Position numbers and translations under genes: made by a program
Notes under the pieces: model-generated
The model's database searches: none
The model's input: only the letters and a program-made list of their open reading frames with translations
What the model was told of the DNA's origin: nothing
Shown here: positions 1-6,097 of the stretch, piece after piece
Position numbering within the stretch: the first letter of the stretch is position 1
How the letters are laid out: each line of letters begins with the position of its first letter
DNA from: JACDET01 sp038253825
GTDB taxonomy: Bacteria; Patescibacteriota; Microgenomatia; Levybacterales; UBA12049
Assembly (NCBI GenBank): GCA_038253825.1
Contig: JBBSGT010000064.1
Location: 1-6,163 of the forward strand
Reading direction: 5' to 3'
DNA: 6,163 bases

Positions 1-70
1 CAGCCAAGACGGGCACCATCGCAACCGTGCCCTCATGATTCACACCCTCAAAATGCCCTTTTTCGGCCTT
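1..70. other. GC-rich left flank, probable edge of a neighbouring gene
   Basis: This stretch is about 56% GC (39 of 70), against about 24% for the next 70 bases, so it looks like a different sequence domain from the operon. It is open to the window edge in several frames. On the plus strand the frames stop at 36-38 (TGA, tail reading AKTGTIATVPS), 86-88 (TAA) and 106-108 (TAA). On the minus strand one frame reads GHFEGVNHEGTVAMVPVLA after a stop at 74-76. A minus-strand ATG at 36-34 has a GAGGG eight bases upstream, and a GTG at 43-41 is another possible start. Too little is visible to choose between the tail of an upstream gene and the start of a divergent one. Confidence 0.4.
11..32. repeat. 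Short GC-rich inverted repeat
   Basis: GGGCAC (11-16) and GTGCCC (27-32) form a perfect 6-bp stem around a 10-base loop. No T-run follows on the plus strand, so it does not look like an intrinsic terminator. It could be chance within a GC-rich coding end, or a small hairpin in a transcript from the neighbouring gene. Confidence 0.3.
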
Positions 71-80
71 CTTCTATATC

Positions 81-110
81 TCTGGTAAAAGCTCTAATTT
101 TCCGGTAAAA
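81..110 (+). promoter_or_regulatory. Tandem TCyGGTAAAA motif, candidate operator
   Basis: TCTGGTAAAA at 81-90 and TCCGGTAAAA at 101-110 match at 9 of 10 positions and start exactly 20 bp apart, about two helical turns, on the same DNA face. The second copy overlaps a -10-like TAAAAT (106-111). The pair lies just upstream of the HTH gene, which is where an autoregulatory site for that protein would be expected. The repeat and its spacing are seen directly; the regulatory role is inference. Confidence 0.35.
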
Positions 111-128
111 TATACAAGTTATTACAAT
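106..128 (+). promoter_or_regulatory. Candidate -10 boxes for the HTH-hsdRMS operon
   Basis: Two hexamers each match TATAAT at 5 of 6 positions: TAAAAT at 106-111 and TACAAT at 123-128. Neither has a good -35: 17-18 bp upstream only about half-matching hexamers are found (TGGTAA at 83-88 for the first, TTTCCG at 99-104 for the second). Use of the distal box would give a leader of about 20 nt, while the proximal one would start transcription only a few bases before the ATG at 141. No other intergenic space exists before hsdR, hsdM or hsdS, so the operon promoter most likely lies here. Confidence 0.4.
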
Positions 129-140
129 TAATTATAAGTT

Positions 141-323
141 ATGACAGAAGCTCTAAAATTGATTAGAATAAAAGAAGCAGCCGAACTACTGGGTGTAAAT
201 CCCGCAACTCTCCGTAAATGGGATAAAGAAGGTAAGCTTCCGGCGATTAAAATAAGTAAACGAGGAGATCGAAGGTATAGAATAGAAGATATTGAAAAGT
301 TTCTGAAGAAACTCACAAAGTAA
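141..323 (+). CDS. Small MerR/excisionase-type helix-turn-helix DNA-binding protein
   Basis: This 60-aa protein is a single winged-HTH domain of the excisionase/MerR-like class (HTH_17 type). The HTH spans roughly residues 9-33: IRIKEAAELLGV is the first helix, PATLRKWDKEGKLP the turn and recognition helix. A wing follows (RGDRRYR, 41-47) with the family's usual IEDIEKFL helix at 49-55. There is no catalytic domain, membrane segment or ligand domain. The ATG at 141 gives the normal family start (a few residues before the HTH) and has no clear Shine-Dalgarno. The stop is 4 nt before hsdR, so the two are probably co-transcribed and translationally coupled. By position it may control expression of the restriction genes, analogous to (but not homologous with) the XRE-type C proteins of Type II systems; this is inference. 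It resembles the N-terminal HTH of IS607-type recombinases, but no resolvase domain follows. Confidence 0.87.
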   Translation: MTEALKLIRIKEAAELLGVNPATLRKWDKEGKLPAIKISKRGDRRYRIEDIEKFLKKLTK

Positions 324-327
324 AAAC

Positions 328-3141
328 ATGGCATCAATAAACGAAGCAAAAACACGACAAGAAATTATAGATTTACGTCTTTTGAAGACTGGTTGGGATG
401 TAAATAATCCATCACAAGTTACCTCAGAACTTGATATTTGGGTTGGTTTACCTGAAGGAATTGAAGAACAAGAACACGAACATCAAGGGTTCCAATATGC
501 TGATTATGTTCTTTTAGGAGAGGATGGCTATCCGCTCGCAGTAGTAGAAGCAAAGAAAACCTCCAAAGATGCTCGAATTGGTCAAGAACAAGCCAGGCAA
601 TATGCCGTAAATATCCAGAAAAACTCGGGTAAGGATATGCCTTTTGTTTTCTATACAAACGGTAATGATATTTACTTTTGGGATACTGAGAAAAACCCTC
701 CAAGGAAAGTTTATGGATTTCCTACCCGAAAAGATCTTGAAAGGCTACTCTTCTTGCGTAAAAACGAAAAGCCTATTTCTCAAGAACTCATTAATCGAGA
801 TGTCTCCGGTCGTCCCTACCAGATAGAAGCTATTCGTTCTTTTTTTGAAAACTTGGATAAGGGAAAGAGAAAAGCGTTGTTGGTAATGGCGACTGGTACT
901 GGAAAAACAAGAACTTGTGTCTCAATGCTAGACGTTCTTATGCGGGCAAACCGTGTGCAAAGAGTTTTATTTCTAGTAGATAGAATTGCCCTTCGGAATC
1001 AAGCTTTAGATGCATTTAAGGAATATCTTCCAAATGCTCCTGTGTGGCCTAAGATTGGAGAGACTGAAATTGTTACTGATAGACGTGTCTATGCAGCAAC
1101 TTATCCTACAATGCTTAATATTATTGAAAATAAAGACTGTCCTCTAAGTCCACATTTCTTTGACATGATTGTAGCTGATGAAAGTCACCGTTCCATCTAC
1201 AATGTCTACAAAAATATTTTCGATTACTTTGATTCAATTCAGTTAGGATTAACTGCTACTCCAAAAGACGCAGTAGAACATAACACCTTTAGCTTATTTA
1301 GCTGTGATGACGGCATCCCTACCTATGCGTATTCCTATGAAGAAGCTATCAATAATAAACCTCCCTACCTTTGTGATTTTGAGGTACTAAAAATTCGTAC
1401 CAAATTTCAAAAGGAAGGGATTAGAAAACAAAACATTACCCTTGCTGAACAACAGAAGTTATTAGCAGACGGCAAAGAACCAGACGAGATAAATTACGAA
1501 GGAACTGATCTTGAGAAAAAGGTGACCAATAGAGGTACAAATGCACTTATCGTCCAAGAATTTATGGAAGAAAGCATTAAAGATGAAAGTGGTACTTTAC
1601 CAGGAAAGTCGATTTTCTTTGCTATGACGATGAAACACGCAAGACGTTTGCAGGAAGTATTTGATGATTTATATCCTGAGCATAAAGGTCAACTTGCCAA
1701 GGTGATTGTTTCTGACGATCCTCGTGTCTACGGTAAAGGAGGGCTACTCGATCAATTTACTAATAATGATTTTCCAAGAGTGGCAATTAGCGTAGACATG
1801 CTTGATACCGGTATTGATATAAGAGAATTGGTAAATTTAGTTTTTGCAAAGCCAGTTTTCTCATATACCAAATTTTGGCAGATGATCGGACGAGGTACAA
1901 GGCTTCTTGAACCAAAGAAAATAAAACCTTGGTGTAAGACAAAGGATAAGTTTTTGATAATGGATTGTTGGGAAAATTTTGAATATTTCCAAATGAATCC
2001 GACCGGAAAAGTTGAAAGACCTTCAAAACCAATTCCTGTACGGCTTTTCGAGACTAAATTAGAAAAACTTAATGTAGCCGAATCTCAAAACAATAATCAA
2101 CTAGTAGCAGATACAATTCAAAAATTAAAAGCTGATATTGCAAAACTACCGCAGAATAATGTTGTGATCTTGGATGCTAAAAATACACTAGATGCTCTTA
2201 ATGACTCTTTCTGGCAGAGATTGACTGAAGGTAAAAAGTTATTCCTGCAAAAAGATATTGCTCCACTTATGCGTACACGCACTGGTGAAGACTACAAGGC
2301 TATGAGTTTTGAGCTAAAAGTCATTCAATATTCTATTGCCAAGTTAGGCCAAAATGAAATAACAGAAAAGAAGCTGAAAACTCTCGAAGAGGTAATTATC
2401 GAAATGGTTTCAGATTTACCGCTATCGGTAAATGTTGTTGCTAAAGAACAGGAACTCATTGAATCCATATTGCATAGTGGTTACTTATCGACTGCTGGTG
2501 AAAAAGAATTCGATGTTCTCATTGAACGAATTGCTCCGTTGATGAAATATCGTGATGAAGGCATTAAACCAAAGCAAGACTCTTTTGACTTGCGAGATAT
2601 CACATCAGAAAAACAATATATAAAGTTTGGTCCTGCAAATGAACGAGTAACCATTCAAAAATATCGTGAGAAAGTTGAAGCTTTAGTAAAGAAACTCGAG
2701 GAAGAGAATGAAACATTACGTAAGATCAAAAGTGGAGATAGTATTACAAGCGAGGAAATTGAAGAATTAGCCGATACCCTGGCAGAATATGACCCATATC
2801 CAACGGGAGAAAATTTGCAAAAAGCATACGACGCAAGACAAGTTCATTTTCTTGACCTTATAAAATACATTATGGGTATAGGTGGCTTAATAACATTTCC
2901 AGAAAAAGTATCAATGGCATTTGCGGAGTTTATTGCTGATCACAATACCATGAGTGCAAAACAAATTCAGTTTTTACATACACTCCAGACATTTATTATT
3001 GAAAATGGATCATTAACAAAAAGAGACCTTGTGCAGGAACCGTTTACTAAATTGCATGAGAATGGATTTCTAGGTTTATTTGATAAACATATGCAGCAAG
3101 AAATACTGCAATTTACGAATCAAATATTTAATTATGCTTAA
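328..3141 (+). CDS. hsdR: Type I restriction enzyme R subunit (endonuclease and translocase)
   Basis: HsdR of 937 aa cleaves DNA lacking the system's methylation after ATP-driven translocation, in complex with HsdM and HsdS. The N-terminal PD-(D/E)XK nuclease shows D59, the E74-A-K76 core and a QxxxY motif at Q88-Y92. The SF2 helicase follows: a YQ motif near 164, Walker A ATGTGKT at 188-194, motif II DESH at 284-287, motif III TATP at 309-312, DMLDTGIDI at 490-498 and motif VI QMIGRGTRL at 518-526. Residues from about 560 to 937 form the helical C-terminal part (EcoEI_R_C type) that docks on the methylase, with a charged coiled-coil-like stretch near 775-800. All catalytic residues are present and length is normal. 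The start MASINEAKTR fits the family; no Shine-Dalgarno is seen, which suggests coupling to the HTH gene ending at 323. The end overlaps hsdM by 8 nt. Confidence 0.97.
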   Translation: MASINEAKTRQEIIDLRLLKTGWDVNNPSQVTSELDIWVGLPEGIEEQEHEHQGFQYADYVLLGEDGYPLAVVEAKKTSKDARIGQEQARQYAVNIQKNSGKDMPFVFYTNGNDIYFWDTEKNPPRKVYGFPTRKDLERLLFLRKNEKPISQELINRDVSGRPYQIEAIRSFFENLDKGKRKALLVMATGTGKTRTCVSMLDVLMRANRVQRVLFLVDRIALRNQALDAFKEYLPNAPVWPKIGETEIVTDRRVYAATYPTMLNIIENKDCPLSPHFFDMIVADESHRSIYNVYKNIFDYFDSIQLGLTATPKDAVEHNTFSLFSCDDGIPTYAYSYEEAINNKPPYLCDFEVLKIRTKFQKEGIRKQNITLAEQQKLLADGKEPDEINYEGTDLEKKVTNRGTNALIVQEFMEESIKDESGTLPGKSIFFAMTMKHARRLQEVFDDLYPEHKGQLAKVIVSDDPRVYGKGGLLDQFTNNDFPRVAISVDMLDTGIDIRELVNLVFAKPVFSYTKFWQMIGRGTRLLEPKKIKPWCKTKDKFLIMDCWENFEYFQMNPTGKVERPSKPIPVRLFETKLEKLNVAESQNNNQLVADTIQKLKADIAKLPQNNVVILDAKNTLDALNDSFWQRLTEGKKLFLQKDIAPLMRTRTGEDYKAMSFELKVIQYSIAKLGQNEITEKKLKTLEEVIIEMVSDLPLSVNVVAKEQELIESILHSGYLSTAGEKEFDVLIERIAPLMKYRDEGIKPKQDSFDLRDITSEKQYIKFGPANERVTIQKYREKVEALVKKLEEENETLRKIKSGDSITSEEIEELADTLAEYDPYPTGENLQKAYDARQVHFLDLIKYIMGIGGLITFPEKVSMAFAEFIADHNTMSAKQIQFLHTLQTFIIENGSLTKRDLVQEPFTKLHENGFLGLFDKHMQQEILQFTNQIFNYA

Positions 3142-4657
3142 TACTACAATAAAATCTTCTATTGATCGACTCTGGGATAAGTTTTGGAGTGGTGGAATAT
3201 CAAATCCACTTACAGCTATTGAGCAGATTTCATATCTTCTTTTTATGAAGCGTTTAGACCAGATGGATCTGAAAAAGAAGCAAGACGCAGAGTTTACAGG
3301 TGAGTCATATAAATCAATTTTTGCAGGAGAAAACGAAAGCTTGAGATGGAGTCACTTCCGGCATATGGAAGGTGGAGAAATGCTGACTCATATTCAAACC
3401 AAGGTTTTCCCATTCTTAAAAACCCTTAACTCCAGCAACAGTGCTTTTGCAAAGCATATGGGTAATGCAGTATTCATTATTTCAAAACCCTCACTGGTTG
3501 TTGAGGCAGTAAATATCATAGACGAAATTTTTGAAGAGATTTCAGATCAAGAGTCAAAAGGACAAGGATTTCAAGATACTCAAGGAGATCTTTACGAATA
3601 CTTACTCGCTGAGATAACGAGTGCGGGAAAGCTTGGTCAGTTTCGAACACCAAGACATATTATTCAATTAATCTGTGAATTAGTAGATCCAAAGCTCGGC
3701 GATAGTATCTGTGATCCTGCGTGTGGAACAGGAGGATTCTTGCTTGGTGCATATCAACACATCTTGACTGCACACACAAGCAAAGAGCATCAAAAGACCG
3801 ACGAGAATGGTCTCACTCGTGGGCTTGTTGGAGATAAGCTCACAGATGAACGTCAATGGACACAATTAAAAGAAAAGACGTTTTATGGATATGACATGGA
3901 TGACAGTATGGTTCGCATAGGTCTTATGAACTTAATGATGCACGGTATTTCTACTCCAAATATTGAACAAAAAGATACGTTATCTAAGAAATACGATGAA
4001 GACAATTACTTCGATGTAATTATGGCCAATCCTCCATTTAAGGGAAGTATCGATAAAGGTGATATTAACGAATCACTTTTACTTCCTACAACCAAAACAG
4101 AACTATTATTTATAAATAGAATTATAAAATCGCTTAAGATTGGAGGACGTGCTGGGGTAATTGTTCCAGATGGAGTTCTTTTTGGCTCAAGTACTGCCCA
4201 TAAGATGGTTCGTAAAATGCTTATCAATGATTGTGAACTCCAAGGAGTAATTGCTCTCCCAAGTGGAGTATTTAAACCATACGCAGGAGTGAGTACTGCT
4301 ATCCTCATATTTGTTAAAGGTGGAGAAACAGAAAAAGTTTGGTTTTACGATACTAAAGCTGACGGTTATAGCTTTGATGACAAGCGAAGCAAAATTAAAG
4401 AAAATGACTTACCAGATATTGTAGATAAGTGGAAACATAGAAATGAACAAGATGAGAATAGTCGAGCAAATAAATTTTTCTGGATTGATAAAAAAGAGAT
4501 AGAGGTTAATAATTTTGACTTGAGTTTGAATAGATATAAAGAAACACAGTATGAAGAAATTAAGTATGAAGATCCAAAAATAATTTTGGATAAGATTAAA
4601 ACCCTTGAAACTGAAATTCAAAATGCTTTATCAGAATTAAGTGAAATCAAGATATGA
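3134..4657 (+). CDS. hsdM: Type I DNA methyltransferase M subunit (N6-adenine)
   Basis: HsdM (507 aa from this start) transfers a methyl group from S-adenosylmethionine to adenine N6 in the site chosen by HsdS. The N-terminal helical HsdM_N domain covers about residues 5-140 (IDRLWDKFWSGG, then ISYLLFMKRLDQ). The N6_Mtase domain covers about 145-465: motif X region GQFRTPRHI at 168-176, SAM-binding motif I DPACGTGG at 194-201, and catalytic motif IV NPPF at 299-302. The last 35 residues are a charged helix. The frame is open further upstream, to an ATG at 3080, but the ATG at 3134 is preferred: MLNTTIKSSIDRLWDKFW is the usual N-terminus and the extra 18 residues are not family-like. The start overlaps hsdR by 8 nt and the ATGA end overlaps hsdS by 4 nt, both typical of translational coupling. 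The TGA stop indicates a standard genetic code. Confidence 0.97.
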   Translation: MLNTTIKSSIDRLWDKFWSGGISNPLTAIEQISYLLFMKRLDQMDLKKKQDAEFTGESYKSIFAGENESLRWSHFRHMEGGEMLTHIQTKVFPFLKTLNSSNSAFAKHMGNAVFIISKPSLVVEAVNIIDEIFEEISDQESKGQGFQDTQGDLYEYLLAEITSAGKLGQFRTPRHIIQLICELVDPKLGDSICDPACGTGGFLLGAYQHILTAHTSKEHQKTDENGLTRGLVGDKLTDERQWTQLKEKTFYGYDMDDSMVRIGLMNLMMHGISTPNIEQKDTLSKKYDEDNYFDVIMANPPFKGSIDKGDINESLLLPTTKTELLFINRIIKSLKIGGRAGVIVPDGVLFGSSTAHKMVRKMLINDCELQGVIALPSGVFKPYAGVSTAILIFVKGGETEKVWFYDTKADGYSFDDKRSKIKENDLPDIVDKWKHRNEQDENSRANKFFWIDKKEIEVNNFDLSLNRYKETQYEEIKYEDPKIILDKIKTLETEIQNALSELSEIKI

Positions 4658-5772
4658 ATAATTTAGTAAATCTGGCAGATGTTTGTGAGTTCCTCGATTT
4701 TAAGCGCAGACCAATTACATCAAGGGATAGAGTTTTGGGTCCATATCCTTACTATGGTGCTAATGGGATTCAAGGTTATGTAGACAAGTATATATTTGAT
4801 GAAGAATTGGTTTTACTTGCCGAAGATGGCGGTCATTTCGATGAACCATCAAGAGGCGTAGCTTATAGAGTCAGTGGAAAATGTTGGGTTAATAATCATG
4901 CTCATGTTTTGAAACCAAAAAGAAATATCGACGTTGACTATCTAGGATATAGTTTAAAACAATATGATGTTAGACCATTCATTACTGGTGCAATAATAAA
5001 AAAGCTTACTCAAAAAGATGCTAAGAGGATTACATTCTATCTCCCCTCACTTGAAGAACAGCAACGAATTGTAAAATCGCTTGATCATACCGATTCACTT
5101 CTAAAGAAGCGAAAACATATAATTAAACTCCTCGACGATTATATTGATTCAGTATTTTTCTCAATGTTTGTTGAAAATGCAGATAAGAAAAATATTCCGT
5201 TAGTAAAGCTTAAAGATCTAACTACAAAAATTACAGATGGAGTACATTTTAAACCTGTTTATACTGAAACTGGAATTCCTTTTATCTCAGTAAAAAATGT
5301 TACGAGTAAAAAGCTTAACTTCTACGGTTGTAAGTTTGTTTCAATAGAAGATCATCATAAATTTATTGTACGATGTAAACCAGAGTTAGGAGATATTTTA
5401 TATACCAAAGTTGGTGCTACTTACGGTAGAGCATGCATTGTTGACGATGAAAGAGAGTTTAGTTTATACGTCAGTGTTTCTCTTATAAAACCAGTACAAA
5501 AATTAGTAAACCCATCTTATTTAAAAGCTGTTCTGAATAGTAGTTTTGTAAAGCGTCAAGCTGATAGATCTGTAAAAGGAGCTGGTGTTCCAGATTTACA
5601 CTTAATAGAAATAAAAAACTTTGATATTCCTTTACCTAATACTGAGGATCAAAATAAATTTACTACAATCATACAAAAAGTAGAAGAACTAAAACAAAAA
5701 ATGTTCACCCAATCAGTTGAATTTGAAAAACAATACCAATCGTTAATGCAAAAATCATTTCGTTTGTTTTAG
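4654..5772 (+). CDS. hsdS: Type I specificity subunit S with two target recognition domains
   Basis: HsdS (372 aa) sets the DNA sequence recognised by the whole complex and scaffolds two HsdM. It has the circular repeat layout of the family. TRD1 covers about residues 1-128 and includes YPYYGANGIQGYV (31-43), LLAEDGGHF (54-62) and WVNNHAHVLKP (78-88). A first conserved coiled-coil region begins LPSLEEQQRIV (130-140) and runs to about 172. TRD2 covers about 182-325, with ITDGVHF (193-199), PFISVKNV (209-216) and GDILYTKVGATYGRA (246-260). The second conserved region begins LPNTEDQNKF (327-336) and runs to the end. The two TRDs are clearly different, so the site should be bipartite and asymmetric; its bases cannot be predicted here. 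Length is slightly below the common 390-450 aa but both halves are complete. The start is fixed by the ATGA overlap with hsdM. Confidence 0.96.
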   Translation: MNNLVNLADVCEFLDFKRRPITSRDRVLGPYPYYGANGIQGYVDKYIFDEELVLLAEDGGHFDEPSRGVAYRVSGKCWVNNHAHVLKPKRNIDVDYLGYSLKQYDVRPFITGAIIKKLTQKDAKRITFYLPSLEEQQRIVKSLDHTDSLLKKRKHIIKLLDDYIDSVFFSMFVENADKKNIPLVKLKDLTTKITDGVHFKPVYTETGIPFISVKNVTSKKLNFYGCKFVSIEDHHKFIVRCKPELGDILYTKVGATYGRACIVDDEREFSLYVSVSLIKPVQKLVNPSYLKAVLNSSFVKRQADRSVKGAGVPDLHLIEIKNFDIPLPNTEDQNKFTTIIQKVEELKQKMFTQSVEFEKQYQSLMQKSFRLF

Positions 5773-6017
5773 TAACTTGTTGTAATAAATCTATTTTTGA
5801 TATAAAGATGTCTATCTAAAGCAGTGACTAAATCTCTTTTTTCTTGAATTGTTCCATTAGTAAGAATATATCTCGCGAAATTCACTGAATCAAATGGTCT
5901 ACTATTGGGATTAATATCCTGCTCGTAAAGTATTTCTTCTCTTATAGATAAATATGATCCAATGCTGCCTTTTAATTTTTCTGTAAATTTCAGAAAATTC
6001 GGATGAGCTATATTCAT
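5769..6017 (-). CDS. Small ORF, possible C-terminal fragment of a serine recombinase
   Basis: From the ATG at 6017 this ORF encodes 82 aa; the frame is open to 6095, and a TTG at 6083 would give 104 aa. The ATG is preferred because the longer form would cover the divergent promoter region. A GAGAGG lies about 12 nt upstream of the ATG, rather far for a ribosome binding site. No signal peptide, membrane segment or metal-binding cluster is visible. The last 40 residues (SVNFARYILTNGT, then IQEKRDLVTALDRHLYIKNR) resemble the extreme C-terminus of large serine recombinases, where a pattern like ARxxFxNGtxeeKRxiLxxLGsNLxLKDrxL is typical. The catalytic resolvase domain and zinc ribbon are absent, so if this is right it is a remnant. 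The resemblance is from memory and not proven; it may instead be an unrelated hypothetical protein. Its TAA overlaps the hsdS stop tail to tail. Confidence 0.5.
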   Translation of the reverse strand: MNIAHPNFLKFTEKLKGSIGSYLSIREEILYEQDINPNSRPFDSVNFARYILTNGTIQEKRDLVTALDRHLYIKNRFITTSY

Positions 6018-6097
6018 AAAGTTTATATACCTCTCGTAAAATAGATATCGGTAAAATTTGACAATTTCACAAAAAAGCCTCAAAATAATTCTCCACT
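6018..6097. promoter_or_regulatory. Divergent intergenic region with TTGACA promoter element
   Basis: On the plus strand a perfect -35 hexamer TTGACA (6058-6063) is followed by AATAAT (6084-6089, 5 of 6 to TATAAT) at a long 20-bp spacing, ending 8 bases before the ATG at 6098. That arrangement would give an almost leaderless transcript. CGGTAAAAT (6049-6057) directly abuts the -35 box, and a second GTAAAA lies at 6036-6041. On the minus strand TTGTCA occurs at 6064-6059 with a TATTTT-like -10 further on, which could serve the convergent ORF. The hexamers are seen directly; promoter activity is inference. Confidence 0.4.

Noticed and set aside
1..73. HicA-like toxin fragment on the minus strand (KGHF...VNHEG....VPV)
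   Set aside because: The resemblance to the HicA G-S-H...VP pattern is slight, the expected SH spacing is off, and a stop at 74-76 cuts off the N-terminal part; too short to call.
141..323. HTH gene as the N-terminus of an IS607-type transposase
   Set aside because: The HTH type is similar but the frame stops at residue 60 with no resolvase domain, and no TnpB gene or remnant is in the window.
128..355. 75-aa minus-strand open frame across the HTH gene
   Set aside because: It is antisense to the HTH gene and its product is a low-complexity Leu/Ser-rich sequence as expected from the complement of Lys/Glu-rich codons.
840..846. T7 run in hsdR as a phase-variation tract
   Set aside because: Seven T is short for slipped-strand switching and common in AT-rich genes; the reading frame is intact and no longer repeat is present in R, M or S.
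3080..3133. N-terminal extension of hsdM from the upstream ATG
   Set aside because: The 18 extra residues lie entirely within the hsdR coding end and do not look like HsdM; the ATG at 3134 gives the normal family N-terminus and a typical short overlap.
4006..4308. 100-aa minus-strand open frame inside hsdM
   Set aside because: It lies wholly inside a well-supported catalytic gene, shows no recognisable domain and has no promoter or ribosome site; a shadow frame.
4654..6083. Invertible hsdS shuffling system using the neighbouring recombinase-like ORF
   Set aside because: There is only one complete hsdS, no partial second copy and no inverted repeats between it and the flanks; the possible recombinase fragment lacks a catalytic domain.
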